From Rhynchopus euleeides (Eukaryota > Euglenozoa > Diplonemea > Diplonemida > Diplonemidae), in the NCBI GenBank assembly GCA_963210315.1, contig OY723284.1, forward strand, positions 682,001 through 746,000: a stretch of DNA of 64,000 bases. Reading direction: 5' to 3'. The position numbers were made by a program, and so were the translations under genes. Position 1 is the stretch's first letter, and the number at the start of each line of letters is the position of its first letter. The notes under the pieces were generated by a model. That model did not search any database. It saw only the letters and a list, made by a program, of their open reading frames with translations, and was not told where the DNA came from. Positions 22,330 through 33,900 of this stretch are shown here, piece after piece.

Positions 22330-22700
22330 GGGGGGGGGGGGGCGCGCTGGGTGTAGGTGTGGTTCTGAGAGAGGGGGGAAGAGAGAGAGAGAGGGGGAGG
22401 GCGGGAGGGAACTCACCCACTCCCGTCCTGCCTCTCCCGCTGGGGGGGGGGGGGGGGGGCACGCGGTGTGTATAGGGTGGGAGCGGGTGCGGAGGCCCTG
22501 TGGGGGGTGGGGTGTGGTGGTGTGGCAGCAGGGGATGGGCATCCAGGAGCAGAGTGGTTTGCTGTGGTCTATACACGACTTTATGAAGGACTCCGCTCAG
22601 GGCTGGTGGGGGGGGGGGGGAGGGGGATGGGAGAGGGGGGGTGGGGTGGGGGGGTGGGATTCGCCGCGAATGGTGTGCTGTCTTCTGGTGTTCCACGGGT
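22330..22700. repeat. G-rich low-complexity tracts
   Basis: Uninterrupted G runs of 13 to about 20 bases (22330-22342 and around 22441-22459) and GA/GGT-rich stretches continue to about 22660. They yield proline-rich frames on the minus strand that are not supported as genes. Confidence 0.8.
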
Positions 22701-23090
22701 TTCTTCCCCTTTCGCATTGCCGCAAGGTGGTAACTTTGCTTTCATTCATGCATAGGAGGATGAAGGATGAAGGAGGCTTTGGGGGGATATCCTGGCCACC
22801 ACCACACGAATCTTTCTGCTTGCCCTGGCACTACTTTTCTTTCGTCTCACCCACCTCACACGGTCACAATGCAACAAACTTCGTGCACCCAACCCTCCTC
22901 TGTATTTCGGAATCGACGACCGCCCAGCCTGACATCAGGCAGTGCCGCTTCCTGCACACCAGAGTGAGAGGTAAGCCCGCCCCCCATCCATTGCTTACCC
23001 CCCCCGCTTCACGCTTCTTGCTGAGAACATACACAGAAAGGCACATGAAAGTGCATCGAGGGTTTGGGTGGCATGCAGGCGGAAGCCTGT
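22701..23090. other. Intergenic stretch without recognised features
   Basis: This holds mixed-composition sequence between the G-rich tracts and the C14 run at 23092-23105. No frame with domain character, tRNA or repeat end was found. Confidence 0.4.
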
Positions 23091-23107
23091 GCCCCCCCCC
23101 CCCCCTA

Positions 23108-23659
23108 GGGCTAAGTTGGCATGATACGCGTTTCAGAGCACATTTTTGGCGGGGGCGATACGTGATACGTATCCGATACGGCAACGGCGCTGATACGGCA
23201 GACGTGCCCCCGAGCCTTTCTCGACACGTATCCGATACGGCGTCCGGATTAGGTGTTCAGTGATCTCGTGCCTGGCCAGGCAGGTAGGGCAGCTGCCCCA
23301 CCTATTTAGTTTCAGTCCGAAACCTTGGTAGGCCTGACCAGCCTGCCCGACCAAGAATATTTCTGATCTGCCCCCGCCCCCCTGGGCCCAGGGAGCAGGG
23401 CGATTCCGAACTGTTGTCCCAATGGCCCACCGAATTTGGTCAGTGCTTGACTGAAGCCAGCCTGAGAACATATGTTCACTACCGTGGCCTCCGGCGGCTG
23501 GGGGGCTCCGCCCCCCAGACCCCCTGAAAGGCGATCTGCTGGCTCCTGGGTACGGGGACCGAAACACTGACCCCATGCAGTGATACGCGAGACGCGAATC
23601 GTGATACGTGATACGTATCTGATACGCGATACGTATCACGTATCACGCCAACTTAGCCC
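23108..23659. mobile_element. TA-flanked inverted-repeat element C
   Basis: The inverted ends are GGGCTAAGTTGGC(A/G)TGATACG. TA lies at 23106-23107 and 23660-23661. The left flank is C14 and the right flank G8. The interior ends in GATACGTATC-type palindromes, also seen in element D. It is noncoding. Its right-hand TA is also the left TA of element F. Confidence 0.8.
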
Positions 23660-23661
23660 TA

Positions 23662-24815
23662 GGGGGGGGTCACTGGGGGGGACAAACCCCAAAATTCCAC
23701 TTTCCCTCGGAGGTCATTTTTGGGCCAAAAAAATATGAAAAACCGGTCCAGAATATGTCGGAACCCGGAAATACCCCCACTACAACATGATCTGTGGCCT
23801 TGTTACCCTCTCAGACCCCATCCTAATTTTCCATACCACAACTTGTACCGAGCCCACCCCCGGTGGGCAAGGTCTCATCGTGATCAACATGCAATGGGCC
23901 AAGAAAAGCTCTGTTCCACCCTTCAAAGCTGCCGAGAGGTTCCTGTGGAGTCTATCGGAACAGCGGTGCAAGCCCTGCTGTGAGATAGCGGTGCTGCAGG
24001 TCGCAGATATCGCACAAGAAGGTACCTACCGGTTGTTGTACCGGAAGCACACCATGGTGAAGGTGCAGCACAGGTGGCACGGTTGCCCCTGTACGAACAT
24101 ATACTCCACTGCAGCGCTCGCACCCTAGTGCTGACGTGAGCCGAGGTCGGTGTGGATCGAATTCAAACAGGTGTGGTGCACGACTGGCTGGAGGGTCTCC
24201 TCTCGTCAATGACAGTACAGCTGATCAGCCGCTTTCAGTGTACAGCCTCAACGGTGACTGCACTCGCACAGGTCACCGCAAGCGGAATAGTGAATATTGA
24301 GGTGGGGAAATCCCCCTGTACCCTCGGCAGAGGATGTGCGCGCATTTGCGAAGCGACCGCGTCCCCAGACAACTGCCCAGGAAGCGTTCCGGGAGATACT
24401 TGGCCCACAAACAGGGCGGGATCCGCAGCTTCCTGGGAAGGAAACGGGGTGCTGAATTGATGGATCGCGCCGAGGAGAGCGGGCTCCACCAGGATGAATT
24501 CACCATACTTGAGCTCCAGGAGAACCTCCTGGACGATATGTATGTGTAACTTGATACAATGCCTCTTCCCAGTGGTTGTAGTCAAAAAATGACGAAGCCA
24601 CGCTACTACCCCGAGGTACAAGTTCTGGTAGGAAAATAAAAAATGGGCGAAAAATGCCTTCCCGGGTGTCAAAAATCATCGAAATGGGCCTAAAACCTGT
24701 TTTCCACCACATATCGGCCAACAGCTACCCAAAAATAGGCTCTCCGGGGGTCGGAATGGGGGTGTCGGAAAAATTGCTGTTTGTCTACCACTTTTCCTTA
24801 GCAGTGACCCCCCCC
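23662..24815. mobile_element. TA-flanked inverted-repeat element F
   Basis: The ends are GGGGGGGGTCACTG and CAGTGACCCCCCCC. TA lies at 23660-23661 and 24816-24817, and a C run follows on the right. At 1,154 bp it is almost the same size as element E (1,147 bp), which has similar G-run ends. No convincing gene is seen inside. Confidence 0.75.
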
Positions 24816-24817
24816 TA

Positions 24818-25587
24818 CCCCCCCCCCAGTTGAGTTGAGGCAGAAAAGCAAATAAATCACATACCCAAGGCAGCTGCCTACTCCTGTGTATGTGGTGGCA
24901 ACCCACTGGGTACCTCGTGAGAGGCATCCAATGGGTTGCCTTTTGGGCAGAGTGGCCTGCCAGAACAGCGATAGACATGCCATCCGTCATCTGCAGGCAC
25001 GGGCTGCGGAAAGGGTCACGGAAGTGACTCCACCACAGCTACAAACCTTCTTTTGAACGCCGTGGGTGCGAAAGGGGGGTCTCGGGAAGGCAGCCAGGAG
25101 AGGTGGGGGCGATCTGACCGGGGTTTCAACCAGGGGGGAGCAATACCGCTTGCAAAGGCAGAAGGATGGAGGCCAGGGGAGGAGGGGGCAGGGGGTTGGT
25201 GGCCCACTCCAGCCGGAAAGTGGCAGCATGTCGCCATATCGCCCCTCCCTGTTGCCCCAGTTTTTTTCCAGCGCACTGCGATGTGGGCGGAAAAATGTCG
25301 CGTGGAAATGCCCCGTGCTCTGTGATCCTCACACACACGACACCATCATGAGCAGGGGGTGTGGGTGTGGAAGCCCGATCACATCAAAAAAAGGGGGTAA
25401 CGGAATCAGAAAGTGCAGAACAAAAAGCGCGCCACGGGGGCACGGCACCACCATCCCCACGGGGTACCTGCTGGGCACACGGCAGCGAGGGTTTTTGCAA
25501 AACACACACACACACACCTCACCTCCTCCCCCGTACACAGCAGAGATGATTTGCTCACTATCAACACACACGCTAGCCCCTCCTTCT
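24818..25587. other. Intergenic region downstream of the CH-domain gene
   Basis: No gene is supported. A block at 25317-25440 (CACGACACCATCAT, then GTGGAAGC) resembles 940-1010 in element 1. A short (AC)n run lies at 25502-25517. The 3' UTR of the minus-strand gene is expected here. Confidence 0.45.
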
Positions 25588-28500
25588 TCACCCGGCAAAC
25601 CCGCTGAGGAAGCGGGTGATCTGAAACTCGAGGCTGTGGAAAGGGGCAGGGATCTTGATCGCTGCAGCGCAGGCGAGAGTCTTGAGGAATGCGCTGAACG
25701 ACACCCCCTCGTCGTGCGACTGGCAGGACCCGAATATGACGGCAGCCTCCTTCGATCCGAGGGAGTTGGGATTGGTCCGGCAGCACAGCAGGTCGTGCGA
25801 CGCCAGGAAATCCAGAAACCCGGGGTACCCCATCACGGGCTCCGCGAGATGAGCCGCTGTCGCCGCACGGCAGAGGAATGGCGGCCGCAGCACCGAGGCA
25901 TACGCCACCACCGCCGCAGAGTTCGTCGGCAGATCCAACCCCGCGAGGAAAGAGGACAGCTGGGGCGTGTGGCCTCCCTGCAGCACCTGCCTCTCGATAA
26001 CGTCACCCAGCACAGAATCGACACTCTCCCCGATCCGAACGGAACGCGCCACCGCAATGCGGAGAAGCCCCAACACGCCTTCAGACAACGGATGCCTCCC
26101 AGCGACGGGGAACTTCCCGTCATCCGGCGGCAGCCCGCAGGACTCCGCAAAGGCTTCAAAGTCCTCCCAGATCAGGCACGTGTTGTAGGCATCCCGGTTG
26201 CTGTGCACCAGCAGGACCCTTTGCAAAGGGAGGGCGTTCCGCCCGACCAGATCCACGCAGGTCTCCACCTGCGTGCTGCTGGCATGCGCACGGCAGGTGA
26301 TGCTCGCAATCACATCCCGCCCCACAGCCACGCAGGCCTGGTCTCTCGCATAAAATGAGTTCGGAGGAACGGCATTCAGGCGCTGCTGCTGCTGCTGCTG
26401 CCGCTTCGCAGCAGACACTCCACCCCTGCCAGGCACACCCCCAACCCCGTTGGGCCCGCTCAGCACAGAGTGGAGGCAAGACAGCAGCATGATGGTCTCC
26501 TGCCTCTCCGCCTTGAGATTCCGCACGATGCCATCGAAGGAGAACGGAGGGCGCTTCGCGACCTGCCTCGCCCGAGGCGATCCGCACTCCCTCCCTGTGG
26601 CAAGGCTTGCCATGGCACCGCTGTGGTCGGCACGCCTGACGCCTGAGCCCTTCGGGCTGCAGGGCTGCATTGCCTCCGCCTGCTGCTGCTGCTGCTGCTG
26701 CTCCTCGCTCTCCGCAAAGTCGAGAAAGAACTCCGTCGCCTCGCTGAACAGCCGGGGCATCGCCCCGGGGTCCAGCCCCAGCGCCATCAGCACCGACGCC
26801 AGCAGCTCGCGCCTCTGCCGGAACACCTCACGGAGGGACACCACCACTCCTCCGCCTCCACCCAGCCCCACTGCCTCGCCACCCTCCGGGGCATCGCACC
26901 CATCCTTGGTGGAGGGGAACCCACCGGCAGCAGCATCCGCTGCGCGGGGAGACGCGCGGGGCGACCCGCGGGGGGACAAGGGGGCGGCAGGCATATCCCC
27001 GTGGTGGTGGTGGTGGTGATGATTCCTCCTCTTCCCATCCCCCGCGAGCTGCGCGTGCCCCCCGAAGAGCCTCCGGATCTCGGGGCTGCACTCCCCGTTG
27101 GGCAGCGCGAAGAAGTCGGAGAGAATCCCGACACCTCCCACCCCCATGCCCCGCTGGGCTGCCCCGGCACACCCGGCACGCTGCTCCCCCTTCAGAGAGC
27201 TCCCCGCTGCAGCCGAGTAAAGAACGCCTTGCGCACCGCTTGTTGGAGATGCCACAACAGATGCCGCCGCAGGCGGCATCTGCCGCATCTGCCTCTGTGC
27301 CGTTGCAGCCGCCGCCGCTCCTCCGGACCTGCGTGTGGAGGCGACGTGGAACCTCCAGAGAAACTCGAGGCACAGCGACAGGTCCCTCCACTGCGTTGTG
27401 AAGTTCTCCACAGGCGCGCCGGAATACCCCCCTGCAGACAGCACGGAGTTGACCCACACCAGCAGGGGGTGGTTGGGTTCCCGGCTGCCCCCCGCGGAGG
27501 GGACGGCACCGCCGCCGCCCCGCTTGCGAGGCTGCCGGGGTGGGGCGGGCGGTGGCGCGCTGTGCGATTCGGCAGACTCATCACCCTGCTGCGCACCGAG
27601 GACATCCCCGAGGGTGACGCAGCGCTGCGCGGCGAGCTGGGGTGGGGCGGCGGATGACGTGTCGCCCCCCACCGCTTCCCCACCCCCCTCCTCCGCGTCG
27701 CCGCAGGAGGAGCCCTGCCTGGAGCGCTGCTGCTCGTCTGCGCCCTCCACCTCCTCGGGGTACTCCAGCATCCACCTTGCGTAGTCCGCAGTGCTGGCGA
27801 GGTCGCCATCCTCGCTATTGCTGTCATGCCCTGCGTTGCCCTCCCCTCCCGAGTCATACCCCCCGTCGCTCTGAGTTGAGGTGTGCGGGTTGCCTCCCGC
27901 GGACCCCGTGGGGCTCGTGTCCCCCTCGGCCTGCCTGTGGCGGGGTGTGGATGCGGTGGGATCTGCTGCCGCGGTGTGGTCCGCCGTGCCCATGCGTTCG
28001 ACAGGGCCTGAATCGGAGAATTCCTTATGGAGTCGGAAGATCAGCGCAGCGTTTTTCGAAGCTTTCGCCTTCAGGATGTCGTTCGGACGCATAGGAGGGT
28101 CCAGCGGCTGCCCCAGAAGCTTCTCCGCTTCGGACAACACAAGCTCCGCCTTGGCGAAATCATCATTGGAAGGGTTGAGGCAGTAGCGGACCAGGTTTCC
28201 CTTCGGGGTGCTGAAAACCCCCAGCGCCCGGAGGAGGTATGCGTAGTTGTGGCAGTTTGAAAAATCCGTCACAAAATTCGTGATCTTCTTCGACGGGCGT
28301 GACAGGGAGTGCACCTTGAAGTTGACCCACCGCATCACCTCCTTGAAAGGGGCCGACTTCTCCTCCTTCGGCGGCGGAGGCGGCGGAGCCCTCGGCCTGT
28401 TGTCAAACTCCTTCCCGGTCCCCAGATGCTCCAGCTTCTTCTCCACCTCCATCTTAGCCTTCTGCAGCGCCTCCGTGATCTTCTTGTCGATCTCATCCAA

Positions 28501-30510
28501 CACCTGCTTCGGCTGCGCTGCCTCCTTCCCCCTGCTAGGCGGGCCTCCCCCACTCCTCGACTCGGGCCGCGACCCCACCGCCGCACCGGCCTGCGCCCCC
28601 ACACCGCCCTCCGGGTTGTCGCAAGGCGCAGCGTCACACCCCTCAGGCACAGCCGCCTCGCTTCCGGCATCCGGTGCACCCGCCGGGTCCTCCCCCTCCG
28701 CTACATCCGACGCCCGCCTGTCCCCCGCAGCAGGGCCCCCTGAGGCGTCAGCCACAGGGGCACCCTGGGGATCCCCGGGTGTTGCGTCGGAGGGGGGCTC
28801 CGCGGGGTCGGGCTGCAGCGCCTCCGCCTCACGCTCGTCCTGCTCCAACTTCTCCTCTTTGTATTTCTGCAGGATGCCCGAGAGGCGGACGAGGGTGATG
28901 CGGCTCCGGTCGTACTGCGATTGGTAGAAATCCGCCTTCTCCTGCAGCTGCTTCCAGCCTGCCTCGAGGCGGAGGAGCTTCCTGCCCATCGCAACGTTGA
29001 CAACGCTTGCCTTGCCGTCCTTTGAGTCATCCCGGGTGCGGGATCTCTTCGTCTGAACCAACGCCCTCCAGCTCTTGAAGCATGTCTTGTACATATGGTT
29101 TTGCTTCTTCGCAAACAGCCTCTCCGCTATGGCAAGCGCCTTCTGCTTCTTGTCGTGCTCGCTCTTGTTGATCATCCTCCAGTTTGCGAAATAGATCTTC
29201 ACGATGCCAAGCTGCCACCGCCGGATTGCGGCGTTCAGCACATCGGTGATGCTGATCCCCTTCGACTGGTCGACAGTGAGCGCGTTGTCCTGCGAGAAGA
29301 CGAGCTGCCGGCAGACCTGATAATATGTGCTCTTCTGGTTGAGGTCGTACAGCGCAAGCTGGGGGTTCTTCGGGGCCTTCGAGACCCCCTTTGGAGCCTC
29401 ATTCCGCCGCTTCTTCGCCTTCTTCCGAAGCTTCCGGGTCACCGTCGAGGCGGAGGACCACCCGCTGCTGCAGCGCCCACCGCTCCCGCCGCAGCCGCTG
29501 GCCCTCTCCGCACTGCCACCCCCGTCGCTCGGCACGCTGCTCGCCGGATCGTCGGCACAGCCATCACAGCCGCTGGTGGTGTCCGCCAGGGCACGACCCT
29601 CCAGCTCCGACCGGTCGATCTTCGGAAGCCCGCTGCTAAGATCCCCGAACCCAGGCCTCTCACCGAGGAGCGTGTGGAGTGCTGGGCTTGCAGGGGATGC
29701 CACGGTGCTCCGCGCCAGCGGGTCGGCATGCCGCTGCCGGCGCTCGCCATCGAATGAGTTGAGGGAATCCTTCCTGTGCAGATCCCGCGGAACCGGCGCC
29801 GCTGGGAGGGGGAGGAGGGACGGGAAGTTCTCCGTGTCCTGCAGCTCTTTCGAGCAGGGCCACTCGTGGTAGATCGAGGCGAAGAGCTCGTCCTTCAGGC
29901 GGTGCATCAGGCCTTCATACCTCCCGAACAGCGAGGTGACGGAGTCGAGAAGCATGCAGCACACCGCGGTGCGGAGTGGGTTGGGGCGGTGGAGATGCGC
30001 CGTGTCAGCAACGACGCGCTGCAGGGTAACCTCAGCCCACATCGCAAGCGAGCTATACGCGAGTTTCTCGTGGTGGTGGTTCTCCATCCACTGCCCCAGC
30101 AGCGTCTGCTGGGAGTCGTCCACCCCCTTAGGCCCATAGAGCTTCATGTCGAACGCCTTGATCTGCCTCGGGATGCGCTCGCCCTGCCTCCCAGGGTTGC
30201 TGGGTTGCGAGGCGCCGAACGCGCCCCCCGCCTGCGTGCCGTCCCCCGCAGGGCCGGGCCCCCGCCCCACCTTCCTCTCCCGCACCAGCCAGGTGGCGCC
30301 CTTCTTTTGGAAGACCGGCTCCTTCTCCCCGACGCGGGCGTGCCCCGAGAGGTTCTTCAGCTTGCCCTTGCAGCTGCGCGACCATGTCGCGTCTGGTGGC
30401 GGCGCTGCGCCGGGCCTTCCCACAGAACCAGAGACGGGTGGGTTCCGCAGAAGGGCGGGCAGGCGGGTTCCAAGGCCAGCACCGGCACGTTGCGGTTCAG
30501 GCTCCTCCAT
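25588..30510 (-). CDS. Large calponin-homology / Sfi1-like cytoskeletal protein
   Basis: The protein has 1,640 residues, starting at MEEPEPQRAG. This start is preferred over one 19 codons upstream because the upstream part is proline-rich leader. A conserved-looking helical region lies at about 119-240. Sfi1-like helices with FANWR and FKSWR motifs lie at about 430-500, suggesting a centrin-binding or basal-body role by inference. An acidic, disordered linker follows. A calponin-homology domain lies at about 718-835 (RWVNFKV...VTDFSNCHNYAYLLRAL...AEKLLGQPLDP). A second CH-like start (LLVWVNSVL) is near 1008. Low-complexity inserts include a His tract and two Gln tracts. The C-terminal 350 residues are globular and unassigned. 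CH domains usually bind actin or microtubules. No intron is needed to explain the frame. The family is not recognised further. Confidence 0.75.
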   Translation of the reverse strand: MEEPEPQRAGAGLGTRLPALLRNPPVSGSVGRPGAAPPPDATWSRSCKGKLKNLSGHARVGEKEPVFQKKGATWLVRERKVGRGPGPAGDGTQAGGAFGASQPSNPGRQGERIPRQIKAFDMKLYGPKGVDDSQQTLLGQWMENHHHEKLAYSSLAMWAEVTLQRVVADTAHLHRPNPLRTAVCCMLLDSVTSLFGRYEGLMHRLKDELFASIYHEWPCSKELQDTENFPSLLPLPAAPVPRDLHRKDSLNSFDGERRQRHADPLARSTVASPASPALHTLLGERPGFGDLSSGLPKIDRSELEGRALADTTSGCDGCADDPASSVPSDGGGSAERASGCGGSGGRCSSGWSSASTVTRKLRKKAKKRRNEAPKGVSKAPKNPQLALYDLNQKSTYYQVCRQLVFSQDNALTVDQSKGISITDVLNAAIRRWQLGIVKIYFANWRMINKSEHDKKQKALAIAERLFAKKQNHMYKTCFKSWRALVQTKRSRTRDDSKDGKASVVNVAMGRKLLRLEAGWKQLQEKADFYQSQYDRSRITLVRLSGILQKYKEEKLEQDEREAEALQPDPAEPPSDATPGDPQGAPVADASGGPAAGDRRASDVAEGEDPAGAPDAGSEAAVPEGCDAAPCDNPEGGVGAQAGAAVGSRPESRSGGGPPSRGKEAAQPKQVLDEIDKKITEALQKAKMEVEKKLEHLGTGKEFDNRPRAPPPPPPKEEKSAPFKEVMRWVNFKVHSLSRPSKKITNFVTDFSNCHNYAYLLRALGVFSTPKGNLVRYCLNPSNDDFAKAELVLSEAEKLLGQPLDPPMRPNDILKAKASKNAALIFRLHKEFSDSGPVERMGTADHTAAADPTASTPRHRQAEGDTSPTGSAGGNPHTSTQSDGGYDSGGEGNAGHDSNSEDGDLASTADYARWMLEYPEEVEGADEQQRSRQGSSCGDAEEGGGEAVGGDTSSAAPPQLAAQRCVTLGDVLGAQQGDESAESHSAPPPAPPRQPRKRGGGGAVPSAGGSREPNHPLLVWVNSVLSAGGYSGAPVENFTTQWRDLSLCLEFLWRFHVASTRRSGGAAAAATAQRQMRQMPPAAASVVASPTSGAQGVLYSAAAGSSLKGEQRAGCAGAAQRGMGVGGVGILSDFFALPNGECSPEIRRLFGGHAQLAGDGKRRNHHHHHHHGDMPAAPLSPRGSPRASPRAADAAAGGFPSTKDGCDAPEGGEAVGLGGGGGVVVSLREVFRQRRELLASVLMALGLDPGAMPRLFSEATEFFLDFAESEEQQQQQQQAEAMQPCSPKGSGVRRADHSGAMASLATGRECGSPRARQVAKRPPFSFDGIVRNLKAERQETIMLLSCLHSVLSGPNGVGGVPGRGGVSAAKRQQQQQQRLNAVPPNSFYARDQACVAVGRDVIASITCRAHASSTQVETCVDLVGRNALPLQRVLLVHSNRDAYNTCLIWEDFEAFAESCGLPPDDGKFPVAGRHPLSEGVLGLLRIAVARSVRIGESVDSVLGDVIERQVLQGGHTPQLSSFLAGLDLPTNSAAVVAYASVLRPPFLCRAATAAHLAEPVMGYPGFLDFLASHDLLCCRTNPNSLGSKEAAVIFGSCQSHDEGVSFSAFLKTLACAAAIKIPAPFHSLEFQITRFLSGFAG

Positions 30511-30950
30511 TGGGAAGGGGGGGTGGAGGAGGGGAGCTGAGGGATGTGGTGGTTGCGTGCGCACCACTCTTCCCTGGGGGGGGGTTGGTGTGTGTGTGTG
30601 TGGTTATCAAGTTTTAAGGCGGTGTCGCCCTGCACGGGCAGTAGCACCTCCCCTTCAGTATCGCACTCCCGAAGGATTCCCCAACACGACGTGACACCGG
30701 TTTCGACGCGTACTCTTCGTACCCCTCCCCCCGGCCGCGTCTCTTCAGCGAAGAACCGGGGATAATCGGACCAGGGCTAGCTAAACCCTGGTGGTGTCAC
30801 GGGTGGGGTTGGAGAGGGAGAAAAGGAAGAAATGAAGTTGCGAAAAAGTCAAACACTGACACGTGAAATCAATAAAAAGGCTGTATATATCGCCCCCTTG
30901 CTGCGACGAAGACACTAAATAGTCAGGCCGCTTCAAGAGTCTTGAGGGCT
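30511..30950. other. Intergenic DNA between CH gene and LINE copies
   Basis: This contains the presumed 5' leader of the CH-domain gene (a pyrimidine-rich tract with CAG about 25-30 nt before the ATG) and no further gene. The (TG)n microsatellite into which the LINEs inserted starts at 30951. Confidence 0.5.
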
Positions 30951-30974
30951 TGTGTGTGTGTGTGTGTGTGTGTA
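30951..30974. repeat. (TG)n microsatellite at 3' end of LINE copy 2
   Basis: About 12 TG units directly follow the 3' UTR of the minus-strand LINE. Equivalent runs lie at 34726-34741 and 43475-43500, marking LINE boundaries and an (AC)n target. Confidence 0.9.
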
Positions 30975-33900
30975 GTGATAGTGGTTTTAAGTGGGTAACC
31001 CTGCGCGGATCTGTGCCCACTCCCCGCCCACCCCTACGTCACAGCGGATGCCCCACTCGGGTTAGAGTGTGGGGCCAACTCAGTGCCACTCCGAGGAGGG
31101 CGTGAGGCATAGCCAGCGTGGTGCGTGCCGCAACAGTGTGTGAGTGATTTCGCACTGCTGTGGCAGTCCCCGCACCGGCCCATGCGATGCGTCTTGCAAA
31201 ATTCCATGGTGACTTGCAAGCCGTCGTTCTTCCCGTGGTGGTCCCGGCAGCAGTCCTCTTCCGAGAGGCGCCGGCGCCGGCAGTCCACGCAGCGGGGTTT
31301 CCAGTGCAGAGCGCAGGTAAGCATCTTCGCGTTCCGTCTGGCTCCAGGGGGGGCAGTCCGGGGAGCAGCGCCCCGTCGTTCCCATGACCGTCCTGTCCGG
31401 GCGTTGGCTTGCCGGCTGCTGGCAGTCCATTGCTGGGCCGCTTGCTGCCACCCCTCTGGGTAGTGGGGCTGCGGTGCGAAGGTTGCGGCCCACGCCATGC
31501 CGCGGGAGTGGAAGGCTGTGTCCCGCTGGTTCAAACCCGGGCCTGCCGTGTGCGCTTGGAGGCTGCGCATCACCGACTCGGTGGCTGGGCTGAGCTGGGC
31601 TCTCCTGGACAGGCCCCCTGCCACGGTTCCCCCGATCGCGGTGAGGACAGTGGAGCTCGCAGTGTGGCCACAGTGCCATGGTTGCTTGGAAGTCTTGCGC
31701 ACCACCTCGCAGAGCTGCCTCAACGAGTGAGCCTTGCCCAGGATGCTCTTCTGGAAGGCTGCGAAGTCCTGCCGCAGCTGCTCCTGCGAGGTCTCCCCCT
31801 GCCTCTCAGCCTCGTCCATGGCGGCGTTGCTCAGGGCGTCCGCATCGACGTTGAGTTCCCTTTTCACGTGCTCATACGTAAGGGTGATCCGGGGCCCGAG
31901 GTCGGCAGCCAGCCGTGCCGTGCTGAGGAAGAGGGGGCGGAGGGATTTATCGCGGCAAACCGCTTCCCCTTTTAGGTGTCGCAGCACCACCTGCGAGTCA
32001 CCCCGCACCGTAACGTTCCCCTCGGGTCGCCCCTTCTGAGCAGCCGTAGGCCCGCCCGAACCCCTTCGTACTCAGCGATGTTGTTGCTGCGTACGTTCAG
32101 CAGAGGGAGGATCTCTTCCGACACCTTGAGGCCGTCTCGGTAGAGCACCGCACCTGCACCCGCCAGGGCGAAGGGGGTGCCGTTGTCCCTTGCTCCGCCG
32201 TCGAAGTAGAGGGTGAGCCCCGGGGATGCGCCCTCGGGGATGCGTGGGCGGGCCTCCCGCGGCCCCCTCTCAGGGGGGTCAGGTGTGTGGGGGCGGATGC
32301 GGCGCGTTTCGACTTCTGGGAGGGTGAGGCCGGTCGACAGCTCGAAGTCGACAGCCAACTCCATGAGGGTCACGGTGTGCTCCCCTCCCTGCGGCCCCCA
32401 TTTCAGGCCCCGCAGCCAGTCGCAGAGGGCCACCTACAGCTCCGGGGGGCGCTTGCCCCACGTCTGTTTGACAGTGGACGGCGCCCGCACAGGGATGCAG
32501 GCCTGTTCGGGGTTGGGTGTGCACCACCCCCATGGATAGTGAAGGGTGCGGTGGTGGCGCGCGGAGCGGTCGAGCAGTCCATCTTTCTCCTGCCGCGCCG
32601 AGAGGATTGCAATGAAGTAGCGGTGCAGCTGCGCCACTATATCCACCCTGCGTGCGAAGGATAGTGGCAGGGGCTGCCTGTCCTCCGGGATGCCGTGTCT
32701 AAAGGCGGGCGCCACCCCGCATAACGCCAAGCAAGGTGGCCAGGTTGACCGGTCCACAGCCGTAATGGGGTGGTTTTGTCGGATTGGGTCCCACGCGGAG
32801 CACTCCCACCATAGGTGCATCACCGTCTCGGGGGTGCCTGCGTTGCAGTATCGGCAGATCCCGCCCTGCCCCGTGCGCCCTCGGACAGGCACCGCCCCTG
32901 CAATGACGGAACGAAGGAGGCCCCGTTGGTATCCCGTGACCGCGGCGCCCTCTCCCTCCAGGACGCAGCGTGTGGCTTGCCCGTCGATGCCGTGCTGAGC
33001 GCCCGCAAAGTCGTCACGACGACCAGCCAGCGCCTTGGCCACCTGTGTACGTAGGGCCTGGCGGAGGTCATGAGCGAAGATCCCCCATCCGCTCGTTGTT
33101 GCTGCGGTGGGGTCGAAGACTATGCTCCGTCCCGCTTCATCAGTGTAAGATAGGGTGGTCGCCGTGCTCCAGCTCCATCCTATCCACCGAAGGGCCGCTC
33201 GGAAAAGCGCGAAGGGGCCTGTCCCTGTAAGCCTCACTCTGCTATCCCAAGCCGTCTCAGACAGAACCCTGCAGCGGCCCCACTTCTTGACCTGCATGGC
33301 CCAGGTGGTGATCTGCCGGTAGCGGGGGGCGACGGCGGGGTCCACCCGATGTGCATGGTGGAGGACATCCAGCACAGCCTCCCGCGCCCTGCGGGGGGGT
33401 CCGGACCACAGCGCGGCGACGAAGAGCCCCCTCCATCGCCTGATGTCGGCGTCCTCCCAGCGGGTGACCAGGGCGTCGTAGTAGAGCCTGGACCCCGCTG
33501 TCATCGCTGCTGCCTGCCCCTTCCACTGCACCGGTAGGGGCAGTGCCGAGGTCCTGCGCAGGTTCTGCTCTGCGCCCTCTTTTCGGCGGGCGACGCGCTC
33601 CGATTTGGGCACCTCGGGTCCCTCGAGCGGGCGCGCATGCAGCATGGCCCCGAGGCAGTCGAAGCTATCGCGCTGTCGAAGGGGGGTAGCCGTGCCGTCC
33701 CGTGTCCGGTAGACTATCGGGGTCAACGGCTCGGGGGACGTCGAGAAGACATGTGACTTGACCTCTGCGCATATTACCATCCCGGTATCGTGGGAGAAAT
33801 CTGCAGAGTCATCCACCACTGCTTGCAAGGTCCCCGGGCTGGGGGTCACCGCGTACACATCGTCCACAAACGACAACGCCCTCGTGCCCTGCCGGTGCTC

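Noticed and set aside
22319-22717. Proline-rich minus-strand frame
   Set aside because: Direct translation of G-run low-complexity DNA.
25066-26358. 430-codon plus-strand frame overlapping the end of the CH-domain gene
   Set aside because: It is antisense to a frame with recognisable domains, compositionally biased, and contains intergenic low complexity.
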